64,000 nucleotides of DNA from Styela clava (GCF_964204865.1 NC_135257.1:15088151-15152150), one strand, 5' to 3'; counted from the first letter of the stretch, positions 13,501 to 26,486 are shown. The notes: generated from the letters alone by a model not told the origin. Program-made: numbers and translations.

Positions 13501-16500
13501 AGTGCTTTTAATATGTGTTTTCAGTCTATCAGTTATTTATATCCATCTATACTCTATTTACGTGTCCTAGTTTATCATTTAATATTTTGTTTTATTTGTC
13601 ATTGTATGAGTGCGTCATGGTTTATCTGGAATAAATAATGGTTCTTGTGTTTTTGAAATCAAATTTTTCTTATCTATTTTGTTATCATTTCCCAGGCTTA
13701 TCAAATGAGACCATCAATTATATTCTTTGATGAGATAGATGGTTTAGCTCCTGTTCGATCAAGCAGACAAGATCAAATACATTCCTCTATCGTTTCCACT
13801 TTACTTGCTCTTATGGATGGATTGGATAGTAGAGGAGAAATAATTGTTATTGGTAAAAAATTAAACTAATCTCTTGGGTTAATGGAAATTTATACTCGAC
13901 TCTGACCCAAAATTCAAGTTGTATGGCTATTTTGACTTTAAAACAAGGTTTGTTTATCGTCATATTAAATTCTTATTGTCAATAGACTTAAATTTATCCG
14001 TATCACAGTGGCTTAGGAAATCTATACTGTCTATATATGATACAGTCTTTAGTTTGATTCGATTCGAAGGAGCGACATGTCAAGCTGGATAGTGTCTCAC
14101 TCGCCTTGACTTGTGACTCTAATTTTGAAATTTGTGGTGGCTCGAACTTGACCCATTAGATGGCCTGTGACTTGGCCTTGGTGTTTAGATACATTACCCC
14201 AACACTAGGTAATAGTTTTTACTGTTATTAACCAATGTTCGATTTACCTTATAGGGGCAACAAATAGAATTGATTCGATCGATCCTGCATTGCGAAGACC
14301 TGGTAGATTTGACAGAGAGTTTTTATTTCCTTTGCCTGATAAATCAGTAAGATATTTACATTTTAATAAGAGTCAATACAAGGGTTGCTCAAGTTTTCGA
14401 AGCGAAGTTAACGCTGTAGCTGCTCAAACAACTCCAAACAAAAAATGTGATGTGAAAATACAACCCGAATTTCAATTTTGGTTCAAAAAGTCTGTTTCGC
14501 ACAGAACGCTGTATCCTATTTGGCATGAGACATACATGTATAGTCAAAATGAAGTAGGTTTGATTTCAATTAAACACGTCTGTCAAGAATTGCCTTTCGC
14601 TCAAACATAAAAACATCACATTTTTGCTGGGTGTTATTTGAGCAGTTATCGAGCAGCATTCATTACACATCACATTCACTTTTTTCAGCTATGCTCAGCC
14701 TTTTACATTGTTTATATTATTTATCAGGCTCGAGAAGCAATTTTACAAATACACACAAAATCATGGAATCCCAGGTTGAAACAATCATTCATTGACTATC
14801 TCGCTACGAAAACCGTTGGATACTGCGGGGCAGATTTAAAAGTAAGTTTTCCACTTTTATCTATGGTTATGAATTGATAAATTCTGATGCATATATTAAA
14901 TTGCAATCATTATTTTAGGCTTTATGTACTGAGGCTGCTTTATTTGCACTTCGACGCAGATATCCACAAATTTATGGTACGAGAGAGAAATTACAACTGG
15001 ATATAAGCAGCATCAAAATTCTTGCTGCGGATTTTCAAGTCGCTGTGAAGGTAACGATGCATTTTTATCAGGTTATTAGATCAGTCTACAACAGTAGTTT
15101 TTTCATGGATTAAACAATCCCATTATAGAGACTCTCAACACGTCTGGCCCTCTTTCCTAAAAAAATACCGGAACCTACTCTTAACATATTTCTATCAGTT
15201 AATCTACGTGCCACATCAAATAATGAGAAAAGCCAACAAAAAAGAAGCAAAATAATGACCGCATTAAAAATGAAGTGATGCATTTCATATTTGGTCCATG
15301 ATTAGCAAAGTTTAAAATTTATTAGAAATCAATAAATTCATTTGTTTTTATTTTTAGAATATAATTCCAACAGCTCAAAGATCTGCATCAAATCCCAGTC
15401 GCGCATTATCATCTACTGTCAAACCTCTTATGATTGATTACCTACAAAAAGCAGTTCTTCAACTTGCAAAACTGTTTCCAGTGCTCAGAGGTTAATGTAG
15501 TTTTTATTTAATTTTAATTTACACTACTATGTTAATATTTTATTTTTGCGAAAAATTCTGCGAAAAATTTACAATTGACTTCCCAATTGAGAATGGAATT
15601 TTTTATGAAAATCAAATTTCTATAGAAAAATTTTCAGCATATTCAGGAATGTTCTTGTAGATCAGGATGGGGTAGGGCGTACTTAACTATTGCTCTCTGC
15701 CTTTATGTTATTGGATCTATTTGCAGTGTCTACAAGGATACTATGCAAAGATTCATATAAGGTATTATATGAAATCTTATTGGAGTTGTGTTCATTTCTT
15801 TTAACTAAACTATTCAAATCCTGTCACAAAACTTGTTTGGACTTGTTGTATATTCCAACTTCTGCATTTTATTATATAGGCAAGTCAAAGCTAATTCAAA
15901 AGATTCGTTTCAAAATTGAAGGAAATCAATCTAATGGAACAAATCATATGAACGGTAACGATCATTCCAGAGATATTGAAAATGATGAAGAAATAGGTGG
16001 AATTATGGGAGGAATTTATGATGGAGAGCCAGGTGAAACACTAAAATGCTTTGTAAAAATTAACGTACGATGATAAAGATAATTGGGGGCTCCCGAAGTA
16101 TGCGAACCAAGATGGCGGACATCGGAATGTAATATGTGAACTAGGTTAGGGTTAGGCCATAATTTTAGGTATAAATACTGCGGGAGGCTCTTGGCTAGTC
16201 TTCGAACTGATAATAAGACTAAAATAGGGAAAATTGGAAAAAAATTATCGCCTAACCCTAACCTGTTACCCATGTTACGTTCCGTTGTCCGCCATCTTGG
16301 TTCGCATACTTCGGGAGCACCAATAATTGTATCTCAAGCTGGTTATTTTCTGGGTCAGGGAGAGAGTTTCTCAACCTGGGAGCCAATGAGCGAAGGGCAA
16401 AGGCTTCACCAGGTACCAACTGCACTGACCATGTTTATTTCAAAGTATATCGACTGTAACTTGTCTAATTCTTTGACTTTTGTGTGTTGACGTTTTATTA

Positions 16501-19500
16501 TTAAACGTGTTGCGTAGATAAATGATGGTAACACTTGGAAGCAAAACGAGATATTTTTATTGAAGCCCAGTGGGCCACAAATGTTAAGAGTTTTTGGAAG
16601 AGGGCCACGAATCTTGAAAGTTCGACAACCACTACTGATCTTGTTAGTTGAACAGCTTTTTTAGAATATTAAAGGGCTTTAATTTTCATTCATTGCTGCA
16701 AATCAATTGTTACCTGCATGTTGAACAGCATACATAGGCCTCTGTTTGTGTAAATACCTGAGCAGTTTACACAAATTTTACATGAAAATCGAAAACGAAT
16801 ATCAGCAATGTAACAAGTCTCATGCTGGATTTTAGATTTGAAAATGCTTTAAAATCACTTTTATTGTATATGAACTTGTGTGCTAATTAACCTGACTTTT
16901 TTTTAAATACTCATGTTTTATTTCTGATACAATTGTTTTAGATACGACGAACCATTTTACTTCGATAATATCAACTCTCGTATCAGGAAGTAACAATGGG
17001 ATTGTTGAATCAAAATACTCTCATTTATTACAACGTCTATCTTCCATGGAACACAGGTTTGCGTTATAATCATATTTTCTTGTCATAGTTTAATGTAATG
17101 TTGCAGTGAATTGGAGCTTATTTTAGCTCTGCTATTGTCATAGTTTGTATGTGTAAGAGTTTCTTCAACGGAGCCCATAACATGAGTGATGGTTTAGCGG
17201 TCGTAGTGTTAAAACTTAGAAATTTGGCATTGCAGACTACACGTCTCAGGTTCAAATCCGATTTGTGACACTTTACCGGTATGTAATAATTTCAAAAGGC
17301 AATACCGGACTGGAAAGATTATGGTCTTATAAATAGGAGCTCCTTATAAATTGTTAGATATAGACTCTATTTGTTGAAAAGGTGTGATAAACACCGTATA
17401 TTGGATATTGGTGCTTGTGTCTTTATGCTGCCCTCCATAGGATTTACATATTTATCCCGGGGGATAGGAACGACGATAAGACGGCTTAATCATATGGTAA
17501 TCCACGGCCTCCCGTCCGGTTATCAGTCCAGGTCGGATATGGGATTAGTTAGCCAGTTATTTGTTTTCGAAAGCATGGACTTGACGGTGGAGAAAGCCAT
17601 AACCGACCAGCGGTTACGTGAACCACCCTACAGCGACGAGGAGTACAGCAATCCTCTCGCACATAATCATCCCCGCATGGGATTCGAACCTGCGAACCCA
17701 CGCAAGGTAATCAGAGATGCGATGGCAAGCGTATTCCTAACGCTTAGCACGATGCGCCACACCGCCTAACCTTATATTGACTATTCCTTTTGCTATTCAG
17801 CCTGAACACTGTACATCGGCCGAGATTTCTCATATGTGGTGATTCTTCATCAGGACATTCCAGTCATCTCACACCAGCATTATTGCATGATATGGAAGGA
17901 ATTCCTATTCATTGCATCGACTTGCCGGCTTTATATGGAGTTAGTGTACGCTCGCCTGAAGAATCTTGTGCACAGGTGTTCGATTTTATTTTAATGATGA
18001 TCATGACCTCTAGGCCTTCCCCTGCCTTATTCTTGTTATATACCTTTTGTTGACTTATTCTGTATCTGTGTATCACCTAAGCATAAAGTATTTCCATACC
18101 CTCGTGAAAAACATTTCCTTATTTTAGCTAAGATTTTCCTAATTCCCAAAAAATTTTTGTACAGAGCTTAATAAATTGCTTTTATTTAGGTGTTTCGTGA
18201 AGCACGGCGTTTAACTCCAAGTGTAATATTTCTACCTAATGCATTGCAATGGTGGAACGTAGCTTCACCTACTGTTCAAGCTACATTGGAATCACTATTG
18301 CATGACATTCCTCCTCATCTGCCTGTATTATTTTTAGGTGAGTAAAATTTTATTATTTTAAGTTAATTCAATTCTTTTTATCAATCCTAAAAGTTGAATA
18401 TTGATCAAGCTTTTTATCCTTCTAATGGGAAATGCTATGAAGTTTGTAGATTGCTAATATTACCAGCAACGGTATATGGCTCAGTGGCTCAAATCATTGG
18501 TCTCAACTATGTTGGCAATTTGGGTCTTTGATTCAAGCCCTATCTCCTCACCCAGGTTGTATAAAATAGGGAAGGCAATGGTAAACTGTAAAGATTCAAA
18601 TCCTCCCAAAGTAGGAGCTTGTACATCCGTGAAAGTCACAATGGTTGTACTCACATCCAGAACTGTGGATATAAGATAATTTTTTGTTGTTTTTCTGCAT
18701 GCTCAATAAAACCAGTGTTCTTCAAAATGTTTTCATCCCCACCTACTTGGCACAGCAAAATTTGTTTTGGGACTCTCGGTTAATAAAATAAAGATAAAAT
18801 AAAATTTAGTAATACAGACAATATTGAAAAACAAAGAAAATAAATTGATAGTACCCTCAATGAGAGGTGTTTTCATATTCCCGCACAAATATTGCATATG
18901 CGCTTTATTTCAGTGATGGTCAGCCTTTGTACTGATCCCAAATCTTTCAAATTCAATCAATATTTTGTTTTAACATGAGTTAGTGTCGAAAATTTTTTTA
19001 CTGTGATCCCCTTTAAGCTCTTTTGCGACCCCTACTGACCTCTGGGACGGGACCTCCAATTTGAAGAGTCCTGCTTTGAATAATGCCTTTTTTTTTTTAA
19101 AATGGTCAGTCTTACTCACTGATTTCACGTCAATATTTCCATTTTTTCAGCTACTTCAGATTGTACATATCATCAACTTCCCAGGGATTTTGCAAAATTT
19201 TTTCATTCTGATTTTTCTGAAGTTTGTGAAATCAAGGTGAATTTCAGTACTGAGGAGAGAAGAGAATTCTTTGCTTCAATATTTCTTATTCATGCTATGA
19301 CACCGCCTCGCACAAGCAGAAGACGAGGTAGATATTTTGTTTTATTATCATTTTCATGGACATTGCTCAAAGCAAGGTTACACTCACTCGCTCAGAAATA
19401 TAGGAGACTCATTTCGGAGTGAATTTACAGGCAGCATTAAGGTTTGGAGAGCTACTGAGACTATAGAGAAGTCATGGGGTAGAGTTAGTGCATTTTTTGT

Positions 19501-22500
19501 CTGGTAGCTACATTCTGACAGTCGCTCCTATTGAGAAAAGCTTTAAAGTTGATTTCCAAGTCTCAATATATTCATTTACAACAAACTCCAATAAATCTAC
19601 TGATTGTTGTATATATAGATTTTTTTGACCCAATTCCATATTTATCTTCAATTAAGTTTTGAGCTGTGTTACCCAGTTGGCAATTAGCTCTCGTTCACTT
19701 ACAGTGCTAACAATTTAAGTACATACCGGACAAAAGTAATATTAAGCCTTTTGAGAACTTCAGTTATATAGAATAGAATTTGTTACCTCATGGCTGTTTT
19801 CTTGATCATATTCTGCTTCCTGTCTTTGGTCGTTTTTACTAATGCATAATTTTACGCTATAATTCTTTATAGTGTCAGTTGGTCTTGGTACTTTAGTTGT
19901 CGTCTGTAACTTTTCCGGGATTACCTGCCTTTTCTTGGCAAATTTTCTCATAATAATAAATTTTATTTGAATTTTGTTTTAGATCAGTCCAGAGAACTTC
20001 TTCCTAAAGCCCCAGCACGTCAACCTGCTCCTCTTACTGAGGAAGAAGAAAAGAAATTGGAAAAAGAGGAAGAATCTACGTTCAGAAATTTGAGATTGTT
20101 TTTGAGAGATGTTCTCATGAGATTGGGAGGAAACACTCGATTCAAGGTCAGGATTATTACTCATAAGATTTTTCATATTTTTCCAGATGAAGGTTAACTG
20201 CGTTATGTGTGTTGTGTGTGTGTGTGTTGACATCATAACACATGTTCAAATACCATGCTCATCACCTCACCTATGGTGTAATAAATTGGGTAGCCAATGC
20301 CAAACTAAAAAGAAACTTTCAAATATTATATCTTCGCACCTTTCATTAGATATGAGTAGATGCTTGCAACAGAGACTTGTTTTCAGAGAAAAGGCATTGG
20401 TACTCCCGTAGTATGTGAACCAAGATGGCGGACACCGGAATGTAGTATGTGTACCAGGTTAGGGTTAGGCCATCATTTTATTCCAATTTTCCTTATTTTA
20501 GTTCTATTTTGAGTTCGGGAACTAGCCAAGTGACGCCCGTAGTATTTGTATCTGAAATTATGGCCTAACCCTAACATGGTTCACATTCTACGTTCCAGTG
20601 TCCGCCATTTTTGTTCACATACTACGGGTAGTACCAAGGCTCTGGTGTCTTTATCATCTACCATGCTATGACAAATTTGTTTTGAAATTGCCAAAATGAA
20701 AAATTTGAGTTTTTGCTACACTGATTTTTTCCTCTATAATTAGAAACTTGCGGTATTCATACCTGTGTTTGTCTCACAACCTTGATTAATTTGTATACTG
20801 TATAGTATCTCTAATCTTCAGATAAACATCACTAAAATCTTTGAATTCTTTTCTTTTAGATCTTTGCAAAACCTGTGGATTTTGAAGAAGTTCCTGATTA
20901 TGTCGAAGTAATAAAGAAACCCATGGATTTTTCTACAATATTCACAAAAATTGATCAACACAAATATCAGACTGTTGCTATGTTTCTTGGAGATATCGAT
21001 CTCATTTGTAACAATGCACTCGAGTATAATCCTGATAGACGTCCAGAAGGTAAGTTCTTTTTATTTCGTTTATATGTATAACAAGAGAGCTATGCTCAAA
21101 TATATGGACACGTAGCACCACATAATTTTGTTGACGTCATGGCAAAAAATAAAAGTAATAGCCCTCTAGCAAAAAATACAATCTTTACTCATCGAAAATT
21201 TCAAAGCAATTGTTCCAGTAATCGTAGAGAAAAGCGACTTTTTGAAAACGTGTCAAAGAACAAGAACGAGAAAAACAACAACATAATATTGAAACGATTG
21301 TTAGGTTTACTACGTGTCCAATTATTTATTACCCGCAAGTCACCCCAATAACCCACCAACAGAAGGTTAAACACCCACTTCCCCTTAACAGCTGGTTGGT
21401 CATGGTCAGTCACCCGTGTCTGATGACATCACTGATCATGGGTGGGTGTTTTGAATGTCTGGTTTAAATATATAAATTAAATTTGAGCTATGACTAGTCA
21501 AAGATCAGACTGTGTATTATTGTGTTTATATTCTCAACTGTATTCATAAATTTTATCTTGAGTATTTATTTGTGCAGTTTATATTATTCCTAATTTCTTT
21601 AATCAGATAAACTGATTCGACACAGAGCATGTGCGATGAGAGACATGGCTTATGCAATCATTGACTCCGATCTTGATCCTGAGTTCGAGAAACTTTGTTG
21701 CCAAATCATCAAATCCAGAGAGCGGAGAGGTGTCAGCATGAATAAATATGCTCCCAAGTATTACCCTGTGGTACCCAAACATCTAATGGTTCATCCTGTT
21801 AGTGGAGAAATTGTTCCAAAGCCTGTTGAAGAACAAACTAATGGTGAGTTATATGTTCACATTATTGGGGTGCAAGTCCCTCAACCTTATCTCAAGTCGA
21901 GTAGTGGGTCATTGGAATCGCGGGTATAGTCTGAGAATTAAAAGATTCGAGTCATATGACTCGTTCACTCTACTCATGAGTAACAGAAGGTGCTTTTTTG
22001 AGTCGCAACTTTTGAATCTGAGTAGATTTCATAAACAACAGTAAAGTTGATAATATGAGTCATATTGACACCATCTGATCCAATTTTTCTACTCTGCTTC
22101 GTGTTACCCCAGTTTCCTCAACATTGTTTATGTACTGTACTAACAGTACGCTTGTTACTGATAAAAAACTTCTGATTTTTTTTCTGTTATTTCGATCAAC
22201 TATTATTAAACTAGAAAAGTGCTTCCCGTCTTCTAGTCTATCACAAGACAATTTCAAGTGCCTCGCAAAATATCAATTCATTTCTTAAAAATTGATTTCT
22301 TATCTGGCTGCATTAAGGACTTGTCATGAAATGCTAAAAATTGTTATAACTAATTTTGAGAGAAGTATGACTCGCAAGTCGCAATATCGAACATTACATC
22401 GCATTATTATAATTAATATGCACAAAAACGAGCTTGTAAGTAGAAATAATTAAATGTGCATGTATTGTAAGATTTTTTTGATGCATCTTAATGTTAATAA

Positions 22501-25500
22501 AGTCAAATTTTATTTAAATGCTTCTCGACCTGTATTAAGTTGGTAAATGAGCCAAAACTTGGGAAAGTTTGGAACATTTCATTTTATAATATTTATTACA
22601 TCGCACTTTCATGGCCCGCCAGTCTAAGCGGACGAAATTTTTGACCCTTGCCCACTCCTGCTTTTTTAGTTTCTCTAATGGTTGAATTTATACATTTTAG
22701 CTCAATCGAATCCCCCCACTGCAAGCACTGATGTTCAAATAGAGAAAACTCCTTGGAAGCCTCCACCACGTAGAACAGCAAGTTCTACAAAATCAAAACG
22801 CAAGCATTCAACTTGGGCAAGGGGGATTGTGAAAAGCTCGAAAAAAAAGCGAAAAGAGATCAAAAGTCTCCTGACAAATGAAGAGGACACAGATAACGGT
22901 GGAGAGGAACAAAATGGTGGAAATGCAGAATCACATGACGAAAACGAAACAGAAGATGAAAAAATGGAACCCGATGAATCTAGCGATGTAGAATTGAAAG
23001 AGGATGCACAATCTGATAAAGAAAAATCGTCATTGAATGTCAGCTTTAAAGAGGTTGTCGAAATGAATATCGATGATGAGCAAATTCCAGAGAATCTCTC
23101 GAAGAAGGATGAACAAGAGGATTCTGCTACTCATAAAGAAAATGATTCTTCTCGAGTTGTAAATGGATTTGGATTAGATTACGAACTACAAGATGAAATG
23201 GAGATGATTCTTGATGATAATATGGAAGGATTAAGTATGATTAAGAATCGGAAAGAAGATCTTGAAACAGTAGAAGAAAAATCACAGGAAGAACATACTG
23301 ACAACGATACAAATGCACAAGAAAATAATTCGGAAAAATTCAATGGAGATGCAATAGAAATTCTAGATACAACAGGTGAAAATTTTGTTTCAGGAAAAAA
23401 TTAATGTATTGCTTGCGGAATGTCTCTGGGACCAAAATAATGTACTATCGATTTTTTTACTTGACTATTTTGCTTGTACTCCACACTTTTTGTTAAGAAA
23501 AATATTGACTCCAACACCTGACTCAGGGTTTTGCAAAATTTTGCCTTGAGCTCCGAATTGTGAAATCAAGTAGTGATATCGAAAACTTCGTGGAGTACGA
23601 CTAGCCTCTTTTGAAGGACTGTTAATAACGCTCTATAAATTTAATTCATTTCGAGTTTTTGGATTCTTTCGTCACTATTAAAACGAAAATCTGCAAGTCT
23701 GATTCTCGATTTCTGGGAATTCTGTAATTTGACTCTGCTGGTAGCATAATCTATTACACAACATTGCATGCAATCTCAACGATGTTGTGGTCTACATTGT
23801 TAACAGTCATATATTGTCTTTTTATTGTATATAGCAGGATGGTCCAAGGTTGTCGACTTCGCGGGCCACATTATTATTTTTGTATTATTCGCGGGCCACA
23901 ATAGTGCTTAGAATGGGTAAACAGAGCAATACAAAACAAACACTTCTATCGTCCAAACACATTGGTCATTATTTGTCATTTGTGCAAGAATCACCAAAAA
24001 AATCACTAAAACATGCAAAAGTCTTACTATATCTACACTTAGTGTAAGATTTCAAACTTTTCATAACGGAGAAAATGCTGTTTTAGATCGTCACCGTCAC
24101 AACTTGTCAAAATATCTGTTTGAATTGGTCAGCTTCCTTTTCAAACTCTTGTTCACAAAATAACCTGTTTGAGGTGGTTGCAAAAAAGATTCGGCAGAAA
24201 TTATATTCAGTTAACTAGCATAGCCAACCTAGGCTTATAGATTACTCATTCGATTTTTAGTTTTCTATGAAGCCTATTTTGTTAGCATGTATTCCCGACC
24301 AAAAAATGAGAAAGCCAGATAACAATTTAGACTACCCAAGCACATAAATCAACTTCGCTAGCTGCTAGCCATAACACTACTCAATTCAGTGACATCAAAA
24401 TATATTTTGATTATTTTCATGACGAAACAAATCATAATGCGATTTTTTGTTTACCTTCGCGCAAATGCGTCTCGGGCCATAGATGATGACGCAGCGGGCC
24501 ACATGTGGCCCGCGGGCCTCGGTTCGGACCACCCTAGTATATAGTATCCTTGTGCTTTTAGAAATTACTCCTTCACCACCAAGAAGAATGACACTTCGAT
24601 CTAGAGATCGCACTACCTCAGAATCCAATTTAATGTATCAGAAACAAGAGGAAGAACCAGAGCTTCCTCCACCTCCTTTCATTGTGGATCATAAACGACT
24701 CATGCATTTGTTGGAAGAGGTTGTAACTGTAAGTTGGAATTGGGTGTAAGCTTTAGATTTGTTTCTTTTTCTCTTATCTTGTCACCGAATAAAATAGCTA
24801 CACCAATGCTTCTTAGTCGTTCACGATTTTTGCAACCTTTCGACGATCTGCTGCATTTCATTCATCTATCATGTTAAAGAAATATTCGTAGGCATCATCA
24901 GATGTTGGTGATAAACTTATAAAAATAAACTCACCCATTCATTGAAAAATCTTCAGTGATGTGGCTGTTCCGTTGTTCTCATTAACCCTGCTGCAAATGA
25001 TCATCCAGGCATAAGGATTATTTTCTGTGCAAGCAATAGTTTTGAAAACCCCAAAACAGGACCACCATTGCTTTCACTTAACGGAATTGCAGAAAGAACA
25101 TACATATGTTAGAGTGAGATTTGGCATCTATAATAGTAAACTAAGCTTGAATTGTAATTCTCTCAATTGAAAGCATTCATATATATATATATATTACCAT
25201 TTGTTTTCTTTTTTTGTGTTCCCAGGTTACTGACTCTCGAACATTAGAAGAATTGGAACGAATACATTCCACATTGTCAAGATGTGTTGACAAGCACAAA
25301 CTGTCATACAATAGAACAGAGATGGTTGAAGTAATAATTTATTTAATTAAAACCTTGAATTGTTTTATTTATTTGCACTGGAATTGTTTATATGGGTCAT
25401 ATTGCATCATCTACTCCAGTGGTTGCAAACTGTAGGCTGCCGAGCATTTTCTTGTGTGCCTCAACTAAATTTCAATGATGGCAATGATACTCTAAAAAGT

Positions 25501-26135
25501 TCTATAAATCCAATATTACATATAAATTTTTTGCCAAATGGTTTTTGTTCATATATCAAACGATCCTTAAGTTCATTTCAACTAAACAAATTAAATGTCC
25601 CTAGCAAGTCTATTACATGGTTAAATTTAAAATTTTCAACAAGATTGTTGGGATTTGAAACCTTTTCCCATTTTACTGTTTTGACATCACTTTAAACTTA
25701 GCTGACCAATGATCTACACCTTTTTGTCAGAAGTTGAATCGCTTCCAGTAAGCATGCTGTAGCCTTTATTTCTTCATGATAAAATTTTGATAAGGTTACA
25801 AAGTTAAGAAAATGATTACATTTTCTGTTGAATTCTTGCTCTTTCCTCAAAACATGTCTATCTGGTGGAGTAAATGATGTGTATCATTAGTTCATGATAA
25901 AGTAGATAACAAATCCTTTCAATGCAGAATAACGTAAGACTTACAGTACTCATAGCTTTTGAGCAACTGAAAGGTTTTCATTTCCAAAAAATTTTTGGGT
26001 TATAGTTTTTAGTATTGTGAATCTTTGTAACTCATCAAATATTTTTAAATCCTTTTTTAGGATTTGGAAAAAGAAATCCAAAATCTATCTCATTCAAGTG
26101 GAGAAATGCTATCTACAGATTCTGAGTTTGTCTGA
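4590..26135 (+). CDS. ATAD2: ATAD2-type AAA ATPase with bromodomain, 28 exons
   Basis: This nuclear chromatin factor joins two AAA modules to an acetyl-lysine-reading bromodomain. Exons: 4590-4736, 5391-5503, 5763-5834, 5978-6076, 8027-8177, 8502-8694, 10197-10289, 10816-11047, 11839-11953, 12752-12867, 13135-13309, 13696-13852, 14255-14346, 14728-14841, 14919-15050, 15358-15490, 15880-16032, 16942-17056, 17801-17975, 18190-18337, 19151-19327, 19983-20146, 20860-21049, 21607-21843, 22701-23375, 24562-24728, 25226-25330, 26061-26135. The frame stays open for 1504 codons. Order: basic/acidic N-terminus, AAA1 with GPPGTGKT (about 450-457) and FFDEID (about 512-517), degenerate AAA2 ([10 protein letters not shown] near 814-823), bromodomain (about 1000-1100) with the reader Asn in NALEYN (about 1079), long acidic linker, and C-terminal helices. 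Human ATAD2 and ATAD2B are somewhat shorter; I cannot separate the two. The exon 16 donor (GTTAAT) is weak and should be confirmed. Confidence 0.95.
6359..7116. mobile_element. hAT-like non-autonomous element, family 1 copy a
   Basis: The element at 6367-7108 has inverted ends cagggtggtccaaa / tttggaccaccctg and is flanked by a perfect 8-bp duplication ctctaaac (6359-6366, 7109-7116). The 8-bp duplication and CAG...CTG ends are typical of hAT transposons. It lies in ATAD2 intron 4, shows no transposase frame, and shares its sequence in inverted orientation with the copy at 23835-24536. Confidence 0.9.
7687..7905. repeat. Two-unit tandem duplication, period about 109 bp
   Basis: A unit starting cagcaacagtcatatttt at 7687 recurs as cagcaaaagtcatatttt at 7796, with a few substitutions and small indels. 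It lies in ATAD2 intron 4, upstream of exon 5. Confidence 0.8.
8798..9649. mobile_element. hAT-like non-autonomous element, 852 bp
   Basis: The ends are cagtggttctcaacc and ggttgagaaccactg, an exact 15-bp inverted repeat, followed inward by GGCCCCC-rich sequence on both sides. Flanks gtacagag and atatagag match at 6 of 8 positions, consistent with an aged 8-bp target duplication. No transposase frame is seen. It sits in ATAD2 intron 6. Confidence 0.85.
9720..9845 (+). repeat. Dispersed GGAGCTGG/GCTCC-rich repeat, copy 1
   Basis: The block begins ggagctggaactactaaatt and ends with ccaggctccagctcccca. A related block lies at 11651-11765 and a fragment near 5073-5155. The class is unknown; it lies in ATAD2 intron 6. 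Confidence 0.6.
11651..11765 (+). repeat. Dispersed GGAGCTGG/GCTCC-rich repeat, copy 2
   Basis: It follows the same order of motifs as the 9720 copy: a gctactaaaattt-like start, gtagctcc, a middle aggcttggct, and a terminal caggctccca. It lies in ATAD2 intron 8. Confidence 0.6.
11989..12114. mobile_element. Foldback MITE, short class (110 bp), with perfect TSD
   Basis: The element at 11997-12106 runs from ggacctcctgaagtatgcgc to gcgcatacttcaggagtacc and can fold almost end to end. It is flanked by the perfect 8-bp duplication taatcttt on both sides. It sits 36 bp downstream of ATAD2 exon 9. Superfamily is unassigned; 8-bp duplications occur in hAT and P-like elements. Confidence 0.9.
16078..16329. 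mobile_element. Foldback MITE, long class (236 bp)
   Basis: The element at 16086-16321 starts ggggctcccgaagtatgcg and ends cgcatacttcgggagcacc. Flanks gataattg and aataattg match at 7 of 8 positions. Both arms keep CCAAGATGGCGG, and both carry a telomere-like tract (ggttagggttagg and its complement). It begins about 45 bp after ATAD2 exon 17. Confidence 0.9.
17172..17360 (+). repeat. tRNA-derived SINE copy
   Basis: A head with gtgatggtttagcggtcg (A-box-like) and ggttcaaatcc (B box, 17249-17259) leads into the shared body gtaataatttcaaaaggcaat. It lies in ATAD2 intron 18. Confidence 0.65.
17440..17766 (-). repeat. tRNA-derived SINE on the minus strand
   Basis: On the minus strand an A box tggcgcatcgtgctaagcg (17741-17759) is followed by a canonical B box ggttcgaatcc (17680-17690) and then a body reaching about 17440. 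Two headless relatives of the body occur at 27770-27930 and 28265-28490 (motifs tttatccc, gttagccagt, gtgaaccatc/cttgaaccatc, ggcgagaagtcc). It ends about 35 bp before ATAD2 exon 19. Confidence 0.75.
18472..18680 (+). repeat. tRNA-derived SINE copy
   Basis: The head tggctcagtggctcaaatc (A-box-like) with tgattcaagccc (B-box-like, near 18530) is followed by the body gtataaaatagggaaggcaat. This is the same tail pattern as the SINE at 1636. It lies in ATAD2 intron 20. Confidence 0.65.
20391..20643. mobile_element. Foldback MITE, long class (237 bp)
   Basis: The element at 20399-20635 begins ggtactcccgtagtatgtg and ends with its near complement. Flanks aaggcatt and aaggctct match at 6 of 8. The left arm keeps CCAAGATGGCGG while the right has decayed to ccgccatttttg. 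A truncated SINE body lies just upstream (about 20240-20345). It is in ATAD2 intron 22. Confidence 0.85.
23827..24544. mobile_element. hAT-like non-autonomous element, family 1 copy b
   Basis: The element at 23835-24536 begins caggatggtccaaggttg and ends ggaccacccta, with the perfect 8-bp duplication gtatatag at 23827-23834 and 24537-24544. Its sequence matches the reverse complement of the 6367-7108 element, so both belong to one family in opposite orientations. The right duplication ends only 17 bp before ATAD2 exon 26. Confidence 0.9.
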
Positions 26136-26480
26136 AAGAGAACGTATTAGTAGAACGACAAATGTTTTTGTACGAATGGAAATTGTGGATGCAGATATGG
26201 AGCGATCAATTCTTAATGTTGTTTACACACTGTTAGTTTGTTCAGATCAAATAGACAATTTTTTTGTAGTTTTGTATTTTCGGTAGTACATCCTGCTGCC
26301 TTATCTTATATGTTTCATTCCGTTAACTTACTTATAGGCAAGAAAGGTACTGCATTAGAATTCTTAGATGACCTCAACTTTTGCTAGCTGTTGTGTGTAT
26401 AGAAAAAAAATGGCCTGTTATCATGACCTGTATAACAGATTTATTCCTAAAAGTAAAGGCTTTACATGTGGAACAACTCA

Positions 26481-26486
26481 AATAAA
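26481..26486 (+). terminator. Candidate ATAD2 poly(A) signal
   Basis: A canonical AATAAA lies about 350 bp after the ATAD2 stop codon. It is the first clear hexamer I noticed downstream, so it is a plausible 3' end signal. Confidence 0.45.

Noticed and set aside
14290-14610. 106-codon open frame after the AAA1 arginine motif
   Set aside because: Only the first codons ([10 protein letters not shown]) are real exon 13; the rest is intron read-through past a good GT donor.
16191-16490. 99-codon open frame and its antisense partner
   Set aside because: Both are read-through of the palindromic MITE, which makes mirror frames on the two strands.
17371-17769. 132-codon open frame
   Set aside because: It overlaps the minus-strand SINE and consists of SINE sequence; it has no protein-like content.
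2375-26135. GET3-ATAD2 operon
   Set aside because: The 1.2-kb gap and the absence of any visible shared-transcript signal do not support it.
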